A stretch of DNA of 64,000 bases, taken from positions 9,172,790 to 9,236,789 of the forward strand of contig JAKZAN010000002.1 of the NCBI GenBank assembly GCA_023053545.1, read 5' to 3'. The translations under genes were made by a program, and so were the position numbers. Below, piece by piece: positions 15,501-25,853 of the stretch. The notes under the pieces were generated by a model, which was not told the origin of the DNA, did no database searches, and saw only the letters and a list, made by a program, of their open reading frames with translations. Within the stretch, counting starts at the first letter, position 1; every line of letters starts with the position of its first letter. This stretch comes from Lepidurus packardi (taxonomy: Eukaryota; Arthropoda; Branchiopoda; Notostraca; Triopsidae).

Positions 15501-17869
15501 CTTGAATTCCTGATTGCCCCAGTTACTGAAAAAGTCGTGTTCTGAAAGGGAGATTTAAACAGGGAAAAGTTGTCAAAGCTGCAGTCTGGAAAAACATGGG
15601 CATATATACCCCGGTTTTGGGCATGCGGTATGCACGGTTTACTTGTAACCGGTTGATATGTAACACAAAAACGCGTGTCAGGGCTGGGCTCGGAAGGAGA
15701 CGCAACTAGAGATAAATTTAGAAGTTTTCTTGGGTAAAACGTGTATATCGCTAGCCCTGAGCTTCTGTGTTGTTGTTTTTCTCCCGTTTCTATTTGCTCT
15801 ATCGCGTATTGCTCGCCCTGGATCCCTCCGGTTGTAATGTTGCTCAGGAAGTAAGTGAAATCCTCTAACTGACAAATTGACCTAAACCCTTTGCGATCCT
15901 CTTTTTGCTTATATAACCTCAACGTGTTCAACGTGGCATATGTTAAAGGAAAAACCCTGCCAAGCAATATGGTATATTGGGGAAACTTCCCACTCAAGAG
16001 ATTCGAATCATGCGTGGCTCGCTTGGATAGCTAACTTTGATGCAAATAGGGTAAAGATTCGGTGTTTGCCCGGACTTGTGCTAGCTGTAGGAAAATTAAA
16101 CCTGTCACTAGGGCGTTGACATGTACCTAACTAGAAACACAACTTGGCTATGCGGGTTCAATCAAGTGCGATATGGCGGACCAAATAAGGGCAAATGAGT
16201 TGTATTGATGTATGAACTCCCGCATCGTAATGAAACTAACGCAACTTCATGCTGGTGCTCCTGGTGTACCGATTTTTTTTATTGGAATGTGGAGTGGTTC
16301 TGCTTCCATTGACATGAGAAAGTTCCCAGAAGCTCTTAATTTCATAGAAGAAAAGAAAGAAAGAAGTCGTTGAGAAAAGGAGAGATTTCTGCCTCGTTGG
16401 TTGTAACCAAACGACGTTACCGCTCTTGAATTTAGCCCAGGACTATTTTGTGTATTTTGTTTCTTTAAGCGCTGTATAACCATTATTTAAGGTGCTGAGG
16501 TTCCTCGAAAGGGTACCGTACTATGTATGTCTTAAGGAAGAATTCGATAAAGATTCAAAACTGTTCAACTAGTCTATGAATAGAGATGGGATTTTTTTTT
16601 TTACCCAACTCTGTCATTGACGTTTTCCATCAAGTATCTTAAATCTTTCCGAAGGACTATATTTCCTACTTTTCCGAAAAATTAGACCACATAAGGTTCT
16701 CGATATTCTCGGAGCGAGCAGGCGCCTGCTGTTTTGCTTTTGCTTTCGGAATATTTTTCGAGCCTATGAAAATTACATAGTTCGCCTTTTATCCAAACCT
16801 TGTCAAGCATTATTTTTGACAGTTGTGACCTTTTCAACACATAAAGGGACTTATAGGTATATAGAGCGTCGAAGAAGGTATATAGAAGAACGTGTTTGTT
16901 ATATCTTTTGTGGGTTGGGGAAATCTTCTTATGTGTCTCATGGTATCGGCTTTTCTTCTCCACAACGATATTTTTACTTTATTTTCTTCTCGCGACCTTA
17001 AAGCCTGTGCAAACTTCGTCACAGCCTGACAGAGCAGCATCCGAGAATGTTTCGGCGAAGATGTATTGCACCGGCAACCTTTGTACGCCTTACTTCTGCG
17101 TTTGAATACTTTGTTGCATCGCTGTCCAATCAATACTGGGTGCCCGCATTGGACGTATGTAAAGCGGAAAACATAGGTCTGGTTCTATAGAGGATAACGG
17201 TAACCGTGTCCTGCTATATGTTCCACATGATTATACTACGTTGGAACAATATAAATTCCGATTATCTGACCTGGGCCGCTGGTAACCAAATTTAAACGTC
17301 ATAATGCATTCCGGAAAAACTTGTCTTCTTTTTTCCAAGAAACTGCAAACCTCTAGGCTGGGAAAAAAATAATTTCCTAACTTATTAAATATTCTTCGCG
17401 GAATAGAACTATATAAAGGACAGTGTTTCAAGCGGGTCCTTTATAGAAAATGATGGATTTTGGGACACTGGGTGAATTGAAACGACTTTCGGTGTTTTCT
17501 TGCTAGGTAATAAGGCAATAATATTAACTAAAATTTAAAACTTGGAATGTTATTATAAGATAAAAAAAATGCGTAGCTTGATTGAAAAATTGATGATACA
17601 AAGGCATATTTGATAATGACAGCATAACAGCTTTAGGTGCAAAACAAATGATTCAAGCTCTAATGGAGACGTAAGCTTCAGGATGTCTAGACAGGTTATT
17701 ATGACATAAATCGAGCTCCTATATTGTGTATGCATTTGGTCTTTCAACATGTTCTTTCTAAAAGCTACTTCTTGAGCACCGCTGGCGCGAACTACCCGTA
17801 AGTTCATTTGAAACAATAAGCCTTGTGAGAAGAGTCTTTGCTCACAATAGTCTCGTACTGTAAACTTCA
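12587..17869. other. Gene-poor stretch upstream of PDE9
   Basis: About 5.3 kb without a recognised gene. It probably contains the PDE9 promoter, 5' exons and long introns. A minus-strand stretch at 12906-12970 resembles the PDE9 exon at 12466-12540. A run of 24 A is at 13911-13934. A minus-strand frame of 172 codons at 15479-15997 has no family resemblance that I can see and is not called as a gene. Confidence 0.5.
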
Positions 17870-17980
17870 GTTATTAGCTGTGACAACAGCTTAATATATC
17901 GTCCAGACTTTAGCCTTGCCAGTGGGAGGGTGGGTTGCTGAGCTTGGCTCGGGTTTTTCCCATAAGGGCTGTGTTATTTT

Positions 17981-18001
17981 GGGGTGGGTTTGGTGGGTGG
18001 G
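17981..18001 (+). other. G-quadruplex-type motif
   Basis: GGGGTGGGTTTGGTGGGTGGG has four G runs of at least three with loops of 1, 6 and 1 bases. It fits the canonical quadruplex pattern. A further G-rich stretch lies just upstream (GGGAGGGTGGG near 17925). Confidence 0.6.
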
Positions 18002-18308
18002 AGATAAGGACATATTGCCATCGGCCAGGTCGTTCGTGCTCCTTTCATGAGATTCTCAGAAGTGGGCAAATTGGATCACAAAACGGGTTAGAACGTACCA
18101 GCACGTGATAGTTTTTGGGCTTGTGACGTCACGTCTGTAGGATCAATAGGACAGGGTAGCAGATCAACGTTGGTAAACGTTTGTTATTAGCTGTGACAAA
18201 AGCTTACTATATCGTGCAGAGTTTGAATTTTGAGGACTCATAGGTAAAAATAAGATCAATTGCTAAAATTGTATTCTGTTTTTATTGGTAGCTTTCTATG
18301 CTGATATT

Positions 18309-18395
18309 TCTTATGTCAGCACTTACGTTAGTTTTGTGAACTGATTTCTTCTTATGTCAGCACTTACGTTAGTTTTGTGGACTGATTTCTTCTTA
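18309..18395 (+). repeat. 41-base tandem duplication
   Basis: The block beginning CTTATGTCAGCACTTACGTT occurs twice in a row with a period of 41 bases and one or two differences. A more diverged third copy starts near 18721 (CAGCACTTCCTGTTACCTTC). The sequence after it, near 18790, also resembles that after the second copy near 18430, so a block of roughly 400 bases was probably duplicated earlier. Confidence 0.75.
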
Positions 18396-19190
18396 TCTTA
18401 TATCTAACGGGTAGACATTTTTCCTGTTTGGACGATTGATTTCTTGCTTGGATATTTGGAAAAATTCTTGTTTTTTGTTTTCTCCGATCCGGCAGTCACC
18501 TGCTCTAATTTTTGTGACTGCAATGTTAATTAGACTTGTTTCTTGTTTTGTACTGTTTGCAGTACTGAACTGAACGAACTGAACTCATTGTTTGCATTGT
18601 CATTAGACGATTCTTTCCCGTATGATAAGTGGATAATTTCTGAATAATTATTCCGGCTGGTTATCTTTTGGAATTTTTAGGAGTATCAGGTAATGTTCAA
18701 TGAATAACAGTTTCATATGTTTCAGCACTTCCTGTTACCTTCGTGAGCTGATTACTTCTATTTTATGTACTAGAAGTTTTGGAATTCGGACGATTTATTT
18801 GTTGGAGATTTGGATAATTGCTGGATTCCGTTGTTTATTGAGATTGTTGGATTTTTCACGATTGATAGGTAATTCGTGGTTGAAAATATTTATTTACATT
18901 TCACTATACGGTTGCTTTCTTTTACACAGTTAATTCATAATACATCTGCTCGTTTTTTCTGGTATTAAAGCATGAGGTTGATCTGTAGAGCGCCGTATTC
19001 GCAATTTGCGCATGTTTTTTCTGCTTCTAGTCGTGGTGCTCAGTGCACACCGATGGCTTTTGTATCTATTGCATGGAGTTATTTTCATTAACAAAGCGAG
19101 GAAAATGACTTGACTAATGACTTAAACCTTTCTCCTAATGATTCAACTTTGACCGAACTTGACTTTACGAAGAATCTACTCTTCCACACG

Positions 19191-19248
19191 TCAACTCTAC
19201 GATAGAACCCGACTATAAAAGACCTCACACGGAATGACAGAAAACAGT
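19191..19248 (+). promoter_or_regulatory. Upstream copy of the duplicated TATA promoter block
   Basis: These 58 bases are identical to 20808-20865. TATAAAA is at 19214-19220 and the identity ends about 28 bases downstream, where a start site would be expected. Weaker similarity reaches back to about 19100. Downstream is a pattern that could be spliced (TTCAACTTTCG|GTAAGC at about 19277, TTCTTACAG| at about 19357), but the open frames there are very short. Confidence 0.55.
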
Positions 19249-20807
19249 TGGACCGATACATATGGATTTGTTCAACTTTCGGTAAGCGTTTTTATTGACC
19301 TTAACCACGTTACTCTTTCACTTATAACGTCATGAATATAATTTTTGTTTCTTACAGTCCACATAAACTATGGCGAAATTCCCTGTCGTATCAAGACATC
19401 GAGTAGCTTCAGCCCTGATGAGTACAAACGTAAACATACGACATAAAGAAAAAAGTCCCCTACACCCTTTTTGAACTGAAACGTAAGAATTTTGCAACTT
19501 TCGGTACGTTAACAAAATAAATGCTTTAACAACAAAATTCACTACTTTCAGTAATCCCTCGATCGACAGCACTTTCAAATACGTACCTTGTCTTATTACT
19601 GCAGGCTACACGGAATACGCCACTTACACACAATACAAATAAAAAAAGGAAAACTCCCAACCACACCAATTTATACATGCTGTGCCGAAGCCCAAAAATT
19701 TGTTCAACTCCCGGTATATTCAGATCATAAAGTTGTTTACATTCAAATGTCAGACTTGTAAATACGAAGCTACAAAACATGCCATAATCACATCATATAG
19801 CTAAGCAGTACAAAATTCCGCATCGCAAAAAGACAGACACAATAATATACTCCGCAAACACCCAGTGACAGTAAAATGTACATTCAGATCACACATTTTA
19901 AATACATTTTTCTGCTATTAATCATAAATAACAAATCGAATATTCCACGTTCTTAACACGGACAGTTACGCAGCTCAGCAATAATCAGGTGAAACTATAA
20001 TGTTGTTCTATAAGTATTTCCTTATAGTAGGTATGGAATAGGACAACATTTCCCATGAGCACCAATACCGGCATAGATACCACCGATTCTATTTCGTTTG
20101 TAAAAATAACAATCCAAAAAATTTCCAACCATTCTAAAATCATCAAGTCGTAAAACGAATTGCCCTACGAATAAATGGCTTCGATCATTATCGAAAGCTA
20201 TTTTAAGGAAAAGCATTCCCTATTAATAAGGGAACGTCCATAAATGCGGCGTCATACAAATTTCACGACGTTTGGACCCTCCCACCCAATTAAACGGTCA
20301 ACACTTTTTTTACCAATTTTAGTACATTTCAAAATATTGGTATGTTTTAAAACAAATATGATGTTTTCATTTTCAAAGATTTACCTCAGGTACATAATAT
20401 ATATTTCTTGCATTTTAGATAAATAGTTTGGGATTTCCGTATAATACAAAACCATCATGTATTTTTCTCTATTTTAACTCGATATACGCATAACCCAACT
20501 GCAATTTAACTGCCTTCCACAACGTGACACCTTTTAAAAACACACCAAAAGCGGCAAACAATAAGACAACTGCATCCAGCTACTAAGCAAGAAAACTTCA
20601 AAATGTGCTTTGACACTCGAACTAAGGATACAAATTTCAATTGACCATCCCTAACTGCTGGTACACCTTTGAAATTTTTTCTTTCTAAATTGTACCCTTT
20701 TCATTAACAAAAGGAAGAAAATGACCTGACTAATTGACTTGAACCTTTGCCTCCATGATTGGACTTTGACCGAACTTGACTTTACGAAGAACCTACTCTT
20801 CCAGGCA

Positions 20808-20865
20808 TCAACTCTACGATAGAACCCGACTATAAAAGACCTCACACGGAATGACAGAAAACAGT
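20808..20865 (+). promoter_or_regulatory. TATA promoter of the RPA-like gene
   Basis: Second, identical 58-base copy of the promoter block, with TATAAAA at 20831-20837. It lies about 240 bases before the RPA-like start codon. A likely 5' UTR intron follows, with donor AAAA|GTAAGTAAATAG near 20970 and acceptor CTTTCCACCAG| at 21062. The leader would then be spliced onto AAACGGCAACC directly before ATGG. Confidence 0.6.
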
Positions 20866-21073
20866 CCACTCACAGCTCCCAAACACTAAGTGCAAATCAA
20901 TATTCATCATACAGTTCCAAAAAAGAAATTGAAAGCAATTTCACCTCACCATTCCGAAACACCCTATTGCAAAAGTAAGTAAATAGTTTCATTTCACAAC
21001 TTTTTAATCCAATAGTTCTTCACTGCAACTCTTCTCATCATGTCTTATTCTCTTTCCACCAGAAACGGCAACC

Positions 21074-22129
21074 ATGGGAGCAGACGCTTACACCGGGTAC
21101 GTCCATGACATAACCCCTTTGCGCCAAAACCAGAGTCCATCGAAGTACACCAAAATTCCAGGCCAAAATTTTCGCTTTTTTCTGCAGACGTCGGACAATA
21201 CATACGAAGAATGTTTGTCGTTTATTGCTGGCTCCTATAGCAGAATTAAACGTTATTCGACCGCCAAGATACCCATCACCATCCAAATCCTACCGAATAG
21301 CTCACCTTCAGGTCAGACTCCACAAAAAAGAACTAAATACGATCTTATTAAGATTACCCAATCTTCGCAAATCAGCGAGACAAATCAAACGCTCAAATTT
21401 AATTATTCGCCAAGAAAACAGCAACAAGCCACACTTCAAACTTGTATAGAGTTTCCCGACACCCGTTACAAAATCATCGTTCAAATCCAAAACATTAGCG
21501 AAGAGAAGACAACGAACAAAGGGCAAACGTTCCGCGAAATAACAATTGGAGACGATACCTGTACTTCCACACTAATTACCTGGAAAAACCAAACAGTTAC
21601 TATCGAAAAAAACAAAGTTTACGAAATTACCGATGTCATCTATAATCAAGATTATCAAAACTTCGCCTTGACGCAGCAATCGTTCTTTACAAGAACAGAA
21701 GCCCAACTGGACATCCAGCAACCCATTTTAGACGACACAACGGAGCCCATCATACTGGAAGCCATAGCCCACTGCAACATTGGTATTTTCCAAACCTGCC
21801 TAGCCTGCAAAAAAAAAACAGAACGACAACCGACCATTCCAGATAACGATGACCCTACCATTACGTGCACAAACTGCAAAAAAATTCAACTTAGACAAAC
21901 GACTCCACTAACTTTCCAAGGCACAGTCGGTTTCTTCAACGATAATAACATTATCGAAGCATCGATGACAGAAACCATACTAAAAGACTTCTGCAAACAA
22001 GAAGAAACTCTACAACTGACTCCAGACACTGCGAATGCTGTCATCGTGAAATTACTAACGACAAAAGACTTCGACTTCACGGTAGACCTAGAAAAAAAAG
22101 AAATCGTCAACGTCACCAAGAAAAAATAA
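21074..22129 (+). CDS. RPA-like protein with OB folds and a four-cysteine zinc ribbon
   Basis: A single open frame of 351 codons starts in the good context GCAACCATGG. It reads MGADAYTGYVHDITPLRQNQ, then an OB-fold-like first domain (about 1-105), a second (about 115-205; RYKIIVQIQNISEEKTT, FREITIGDDTCTSTLITWKN) and a third carrying CLACKKK...CTNCKKIQ (about 230-345). This is the domain layout of the large subunit of replication protein A, the single-stranded DNA-binding factor of replication and repair. It lacks the N-terminal protein-interaction OB fold of cellular RPA70. RPA-like proteins are known as passengers of Helitrons and other elements, and the repeat-bounded, gene-poor setting fits that. 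I cannot assign it to a named element family. The frame is undamaged, suggesting recent activity or selection. Confidence 0.65.
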   Translation: MGADAYTGYVHDITPLRQNQSPSKYTKIPGQNFRFFLQTSDNTYEECLSFIAGSYSRIKRYSTAKIPITIQILPNSSPSGQTPQKRTKYDLIKITQSSQISETNQTLKFNYSPRKQQQATLQTCIEFPDTRYKIIVQIQNISEEKTTNKGQTFREITIGDDTCTSTLITWKNQTVTIEKNKVYEITDVIYNQDYQNFALTQQSFFTRTEAQLDIQQPILDDTTEPIILEAIAHCNIGIFQTCLACKKKTERQPTIPDNDDPTITCTNCKKIQLRQTTPLTFQGTVGFFNDNNIIEASMTETILKDFCKQEETLQLTPDTANAVIVKLLTTKDFDFTVDLEKKEIVNVTKKK

Positions 22130-22281
22130 TATTGTTTTGTCAACATTTTTATTCTAAATAACCTAGATTTGTATTTGCATTGCATGTAATAGTGAATTCA
22201 CTGTATTAGCGAAAAACTTACAAAATATATATCTACCAATAACGCAAATGTCTTCTGATATTATAATCACAGCTAATAACA

Positions 22282-22890
22282 TTAATAAAAATCACAGCTA
22301 AAAAGCAAACCATTAAAACATGCCAATAAAAAAAAAAAAAAAACATGCAATTTCAGTTCGTTATCGTTTCGCATTTGGTTCGCATTTTAATTCGCATTTC
22401 TGATAAATTTTGATACAACTTAATATCTATTCCTATTGATAAATGCTTTGATACATATAACTTGATAACATTTCATATTTTTACTGACCATCTTTTCTCC
22501 TATCAGTCAAGTCCGTTTTCTGCTCTATATCAAATAGTTTTAGGACTTACAGAATACCATAATTAATGCCATAATAATGACATGACATCAAACAAAGCCG
22601 TTTCTTTAAAAATCAACAGTAAATAAAAATCATAGACTGGCACAGCTAAAAACCTCTACACATTTCAAAATCGACCACAACAGACCACCAACAGACGAAC
22701 CCAGAACAGCCACCTACCCACGTTCACCACTACTAACATTCCGTTGTCACAGCTTATTCGGCAGTCCAACCTGTCGTCTTGTAAATTATAAAGCTGTCTC
22801 TGTCGAGTTATTTTAAAATAATCCAAGTAAATTTGCTTCATTAAGGATTTGATTTACGCTCAATAATATTATTTCACATTTAGCTTTAAA
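22282..22890. other. Promoter region of the Ada2a/Rpb4 gene
   Basis: AT-rich sequence with no gene. Partial copies of the element's end word recur (ATCACAGCTAA at 22291, GTCACAGCTTA near 22746). The last 150 bases should contain the shared Ada2a/Rpb4 promoter and 5' UTR. A run of about 16 A is at 22328. Confidence 0.45.
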
Positions 22891-24429
22891 ATGGCCCAAT
22901 CGGGACAGGAAATGACTGACGAGGATGCTGGCGTCCTACAGTTTCCTAAAGGTATGTTTCTTCTTTTCCCTTCTAGTTGTGTAATTGTCTGTGTGTAGTA
23001 AGGATGGTTCATGTTCTGTTGTTCTCACGACGAGTCCCAAGTTGATTGGGCGTTAGAAAGCTGACCTGTAGCATCTAGGTTTTCGTTTTGATGCGGATGT
23101 GCAATTGGCATATTATTAGCTTGTTGTGTCAGGCAGTATCATGGATTTGTATCCCTCTCAGTTTGCTGCGGTTGTCAAGGAATTCTGAAGCTGCCCTATG
23201 TATACTGTGCTCAATGCAGCGGTCATGTTCGACTGTGTCTACCTTGTTTCGCCAATGGTTATGAACAAAATGAACATGAGAGCTCTCACAGCTATCACGT
23301 TATTCGGGACAGCTTTCCACCGTTTAGTGAATCTACCTGGACAGCCCGCCAAGAGTTGGAGCTCCTGACCGCTATCGAACGACTTGGCCCTCACAACTGG
23401 TTAGAAGTCTCGCGCTATATCAGCTCTTGTAAAACTCCCCGTCAAAGTCAAGAACATTTTACCCAATTCTATCTAGACCAACCGGATCAGTCGCTTCCTC
23501 GCTTCCCAGAAGGAAATGACAGGCATGTATTGCATCCAACGCCGCTATTTTACTCAACTAATGTTGGTGATCCTCCCCGGCCAGCTTCTAACACCCACTG
23601 CACCGACATGGCTGGTTATAATGCAGCTCGTGGCAATTTTGAAACAGAAATATTTGAACATGCTGAGCAAGATTTGACTTGGTTGGAAACGTTGCCAGTA
23701 CCTCCTGATCCGGACGAAGCATCTGACGACGAAAAATTAGAGCAGGCGTTGCAAGCAGCAGTCGTGGGCGCTTACAACACAAAATTGAGGCACCGAGCTC
23801 GGCAAAAACGGATCATTAGAGAACACGGGCTCATTAGCTTGCATCGAGCCATGTCGTTACGTCTTCGTTATGACTTGGCTTTACCCGGTTTCAGCTACGA
23901 GCGCTTCCTCAAGTTTGCCCAAATCCTTCGCGCGATGGAGCTGGACAAATTGCTCGAAGGCTTGCACGCGTGTCTGGATATCAGGCAGCGGATTTTGCGA
24001 TTGCAGAACATGCGGAAATTGGGAATTCAGAGCTTTGCTGCGGCGGAACTCTACCAAAGATTGCTTTCCAAGCGCGAGTTTCTGCACAAAGAGCAGAAGT
24101 TGACGCGAGTGGCCATTACGGATTTTTTGGCACCTTTGCAAAACGTGCCAACATCTTCGCAAAATCGACGAGTGTTTCAACCTCTGGAAGTGGTGGGACT
24201 ACCGGGTTATGACAAACTGAGCGAGAAAGAACGGTCTTTCTGTGCTAACGTACGCCTCGTGCCAGAACAGTTCGTCGAGTATAAAAGTTTGTTCATTAAA
24301 GAATGCCAAGAGAGGCGAGGATTGAAACTTGCTGACGCTCGCAAGCTAATAAAAATAGATGTTAATAAAATTAGGAAACTGCATGACTTACTTATAGCTG
24401 AAGGCCTTATTTATCTGCCGACAGTTTGA
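22891..24429 (+). CDS. TADA2A: TADA2A / Ada2a, transcriptional adaptor of GCN5/PCAF complexes
   Basis: Exons 22891-22951 (shared with Rpb4) and 23162-24429 give 442 residues. Ada2a is an adaptor of a GCN5/PCAF acetyltransferase complex (ATAC in insects) and works in the nucleus. In order: the N-terminal piece [14 protein letters not shown]...FPK, a ZZ zinc finger (VCCGCQG, CAQC, CLPC, then His pairs) at about 21-75, a SANT/Myb-like domain ([20 protein letters not shown]) at about 80-130, and the Ada2 middle region with DPPRP...[13 protein letters not shown]. At the C-terminus is a SWIRM domain ([20 protein letters not shown] to [20 protein letters not shown]). The middle region and SWIRM match TADA2A rather than TADA2B. 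The first exon ends with one base (G), joined as G|TT to give Val. The N-terminal 20 residues are those of Rpb4, showing that the exon is shared. Confidence 0.95.
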
Positions 24430-25060
24430 GCAATACAGGGATTTGTAAATTGTGACGTCTTGATTAGAACTTTGTTCCTGACAACGCCTCGAGCATCCTG
24501 GTTATTAACTTTTGCTTATTTGTGTCCCTTTTTGTTTCTGTTAGAATTTGAGAACGCCGAGACTTTGTTAATTTCGGAAGTACACATGTTACTAGAACAC
24601 CGGAAATCCCAAAACGAAAGTGCAGAAGAAGAGCAAGAATTGTCAGAGGTTTTTATGAAAACTTTGAATTATACGCAACGCTTTTCCAAATTCAAAAATC
24701 GAGAAACGATCGCAGCGGTGAGAAGCCTTTTACTCCAGAAGAAACTACATAAATTTGAGCTTGCCGCCTTAGCTAATCTTTGCCCTGAAAGCCCCGAAGA
24801 AGCCAAAGCCCTCATTCCAAGGTATTATATATAGTAGTGTTTGATTCTAAAAGACTCACACAATTAAAACGATCTTAGCAATGATTAAAAACTATTAAAA
24901 GGATGTGACTTGGAAGTTTTTAATCTCTTAATTAAAAGCCAAAGGGATATAAGAAACTAAATCTTGTCGTGTTAATTTTAGTTTAGAAGGACGGTTCGAA
25001 GACGACGAACTCCGCCAGATCTTGGAAGATATTCAAACTAAGCGGAGTTTCCAATATTAA
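22891..25060 (+). CDS. POLR2D: POLR2D / Rpb4, RNA polymerase II subunit, alternative product of the Ada2a locus
   Basis: Exons 22891-22951, 24545-24821 and 24982-25060 give 138 residues. Rpb4 pairs with Rpb7 to form the stalk of RNA polymerase II. Exon 1 supplies [20 protein letters not shown]; exon 2 continues [20 protein letters not shown], and the last exon ends [25 protein letters not shown]. This matches human POLR2D almost throughout, including the FPK-EF junction. The 115 bases between the Ada2a stop and the Rpb4-specific acceptor contain no ATG, so the protein must take its start from the exon also used by Ada2a. The two acceptors accept the same one-base overhang (G|TT for Ada2a, G|AA for Rpb4). 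The Ada2a reading frame is therefore skipped as an intron of Rpb4. The arrangement is known in Drosophila and other insects. Confidence 0.95.
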
Positions 25061-25853
25061 TTTCCCCATTTCCACCCAAGGTCTCTTTTCTTGTTTTATT
25101 CGTTGCCAGGAAAAGACAAGTATGTCCCAATGCGAGCCGTTGTTTTGCATAATCCGCTTCTTTTCTCTCGTTTTTCAATTTTCCAAGTCGTTACGCCCGG
25201 GCTGAAACCATAGCAACGAGATGAATAATCCAATTCTAGGGTTTTTCTTTTCTTCCTTTGTTTAACCCACGCGGAATATTCTGCAGGTATCTGATTTTTT
25301 TATATTTGGAAATAGCCTTTCGCAATGTCGCAGCAGCATTTTCCTTTTCATTATTTCCTGTCGTACCGTAAATTAATGTAAGGAAATTGAATTAAATACA
25401 TAATAAGAGGGAAAGATTGCAAGGGATCTAATGTGAGTAAAACACATCACATAGCAAATTAAGTTCGATAAAGGAATTAGGGAGCTAACACTTGGAACAG
25501 GGAGACAAAAATTCGCACACCACTTTGCTTCTCAACCATCAAAACTCCCGCTACTTCCAAGCGAACATCCAACCTATCGTCGCTGCCTACGACTCTCTAG
25601 TCATCTATCGTCAGTGTCATCTGAAAACTCTCATCTCATTACAGTACGTTAATGAACAATCCCAGCCTTAGGGGCGGGACTTGTTTGTCGTACGTGACTG
25701 CCAGACGCGAGTTTGTTTACGCACGTTCATTTGTCCTAAGTTGGACAATAAAAGTGATTATGACCGCTTTTCAGTTGAATGACGGTTATTTTTGCCTAGA
25801 TCTGTAGGTCCGGCTCAGTACATCCTTGACGACGTCAAGTAGGAGATTTAAAT
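25061..25853. other. Intergenic region between Rpb4 and GPR155
   Basis: No gene recognised. It presumably holds the Rpb4 3' UTR and the GPR155 promoter. A pyrimidine-rich first half is followed by AT-rich sequence. Confidence 0.5.

Larger units (their letters stand above)
17870..22281 (+). mobile_element. Candidate mobile unit carrying a single RPA-like gene
   Basis: The word TGTTATTAGCTGTGA stands at 18182-18196 and, as an exact 15-base inverted copy, at 22267-22281. A second left copy of 14 bases (GTTATTAGCTGTGA) is at 17871-17884. The bases after the two left copies are also alike (CAACAGCTTAATATATCGT and CAAAAGCTTACTATATCGT). Inside lie a 41-base tandem repeat, a longer diverged duplication, a duplicated promoter block and one intact intron-bearing transcription unit for an OB-fold protein. 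Base use is much richer in A on the coding strand than in neighbouring genes. No transposase, integrase or helicase frame is visible, so the unit may be non-autonomous. The borders are a proposal from the inverted copies; I saw no clear target-site duplication. Confidence 0.4.

Noticed and set aside
15479-15997. 172-codon minus-strand frame
   Set aside because: No recognisable domain and no flanking splice evidence; kept only as a note.
24430-24544. Independent Rpb4 start exon
   Set aside because: There is no ATG in the interval, and the N-terminal residues expected of Rpb4 are in the shared exon at 22891.
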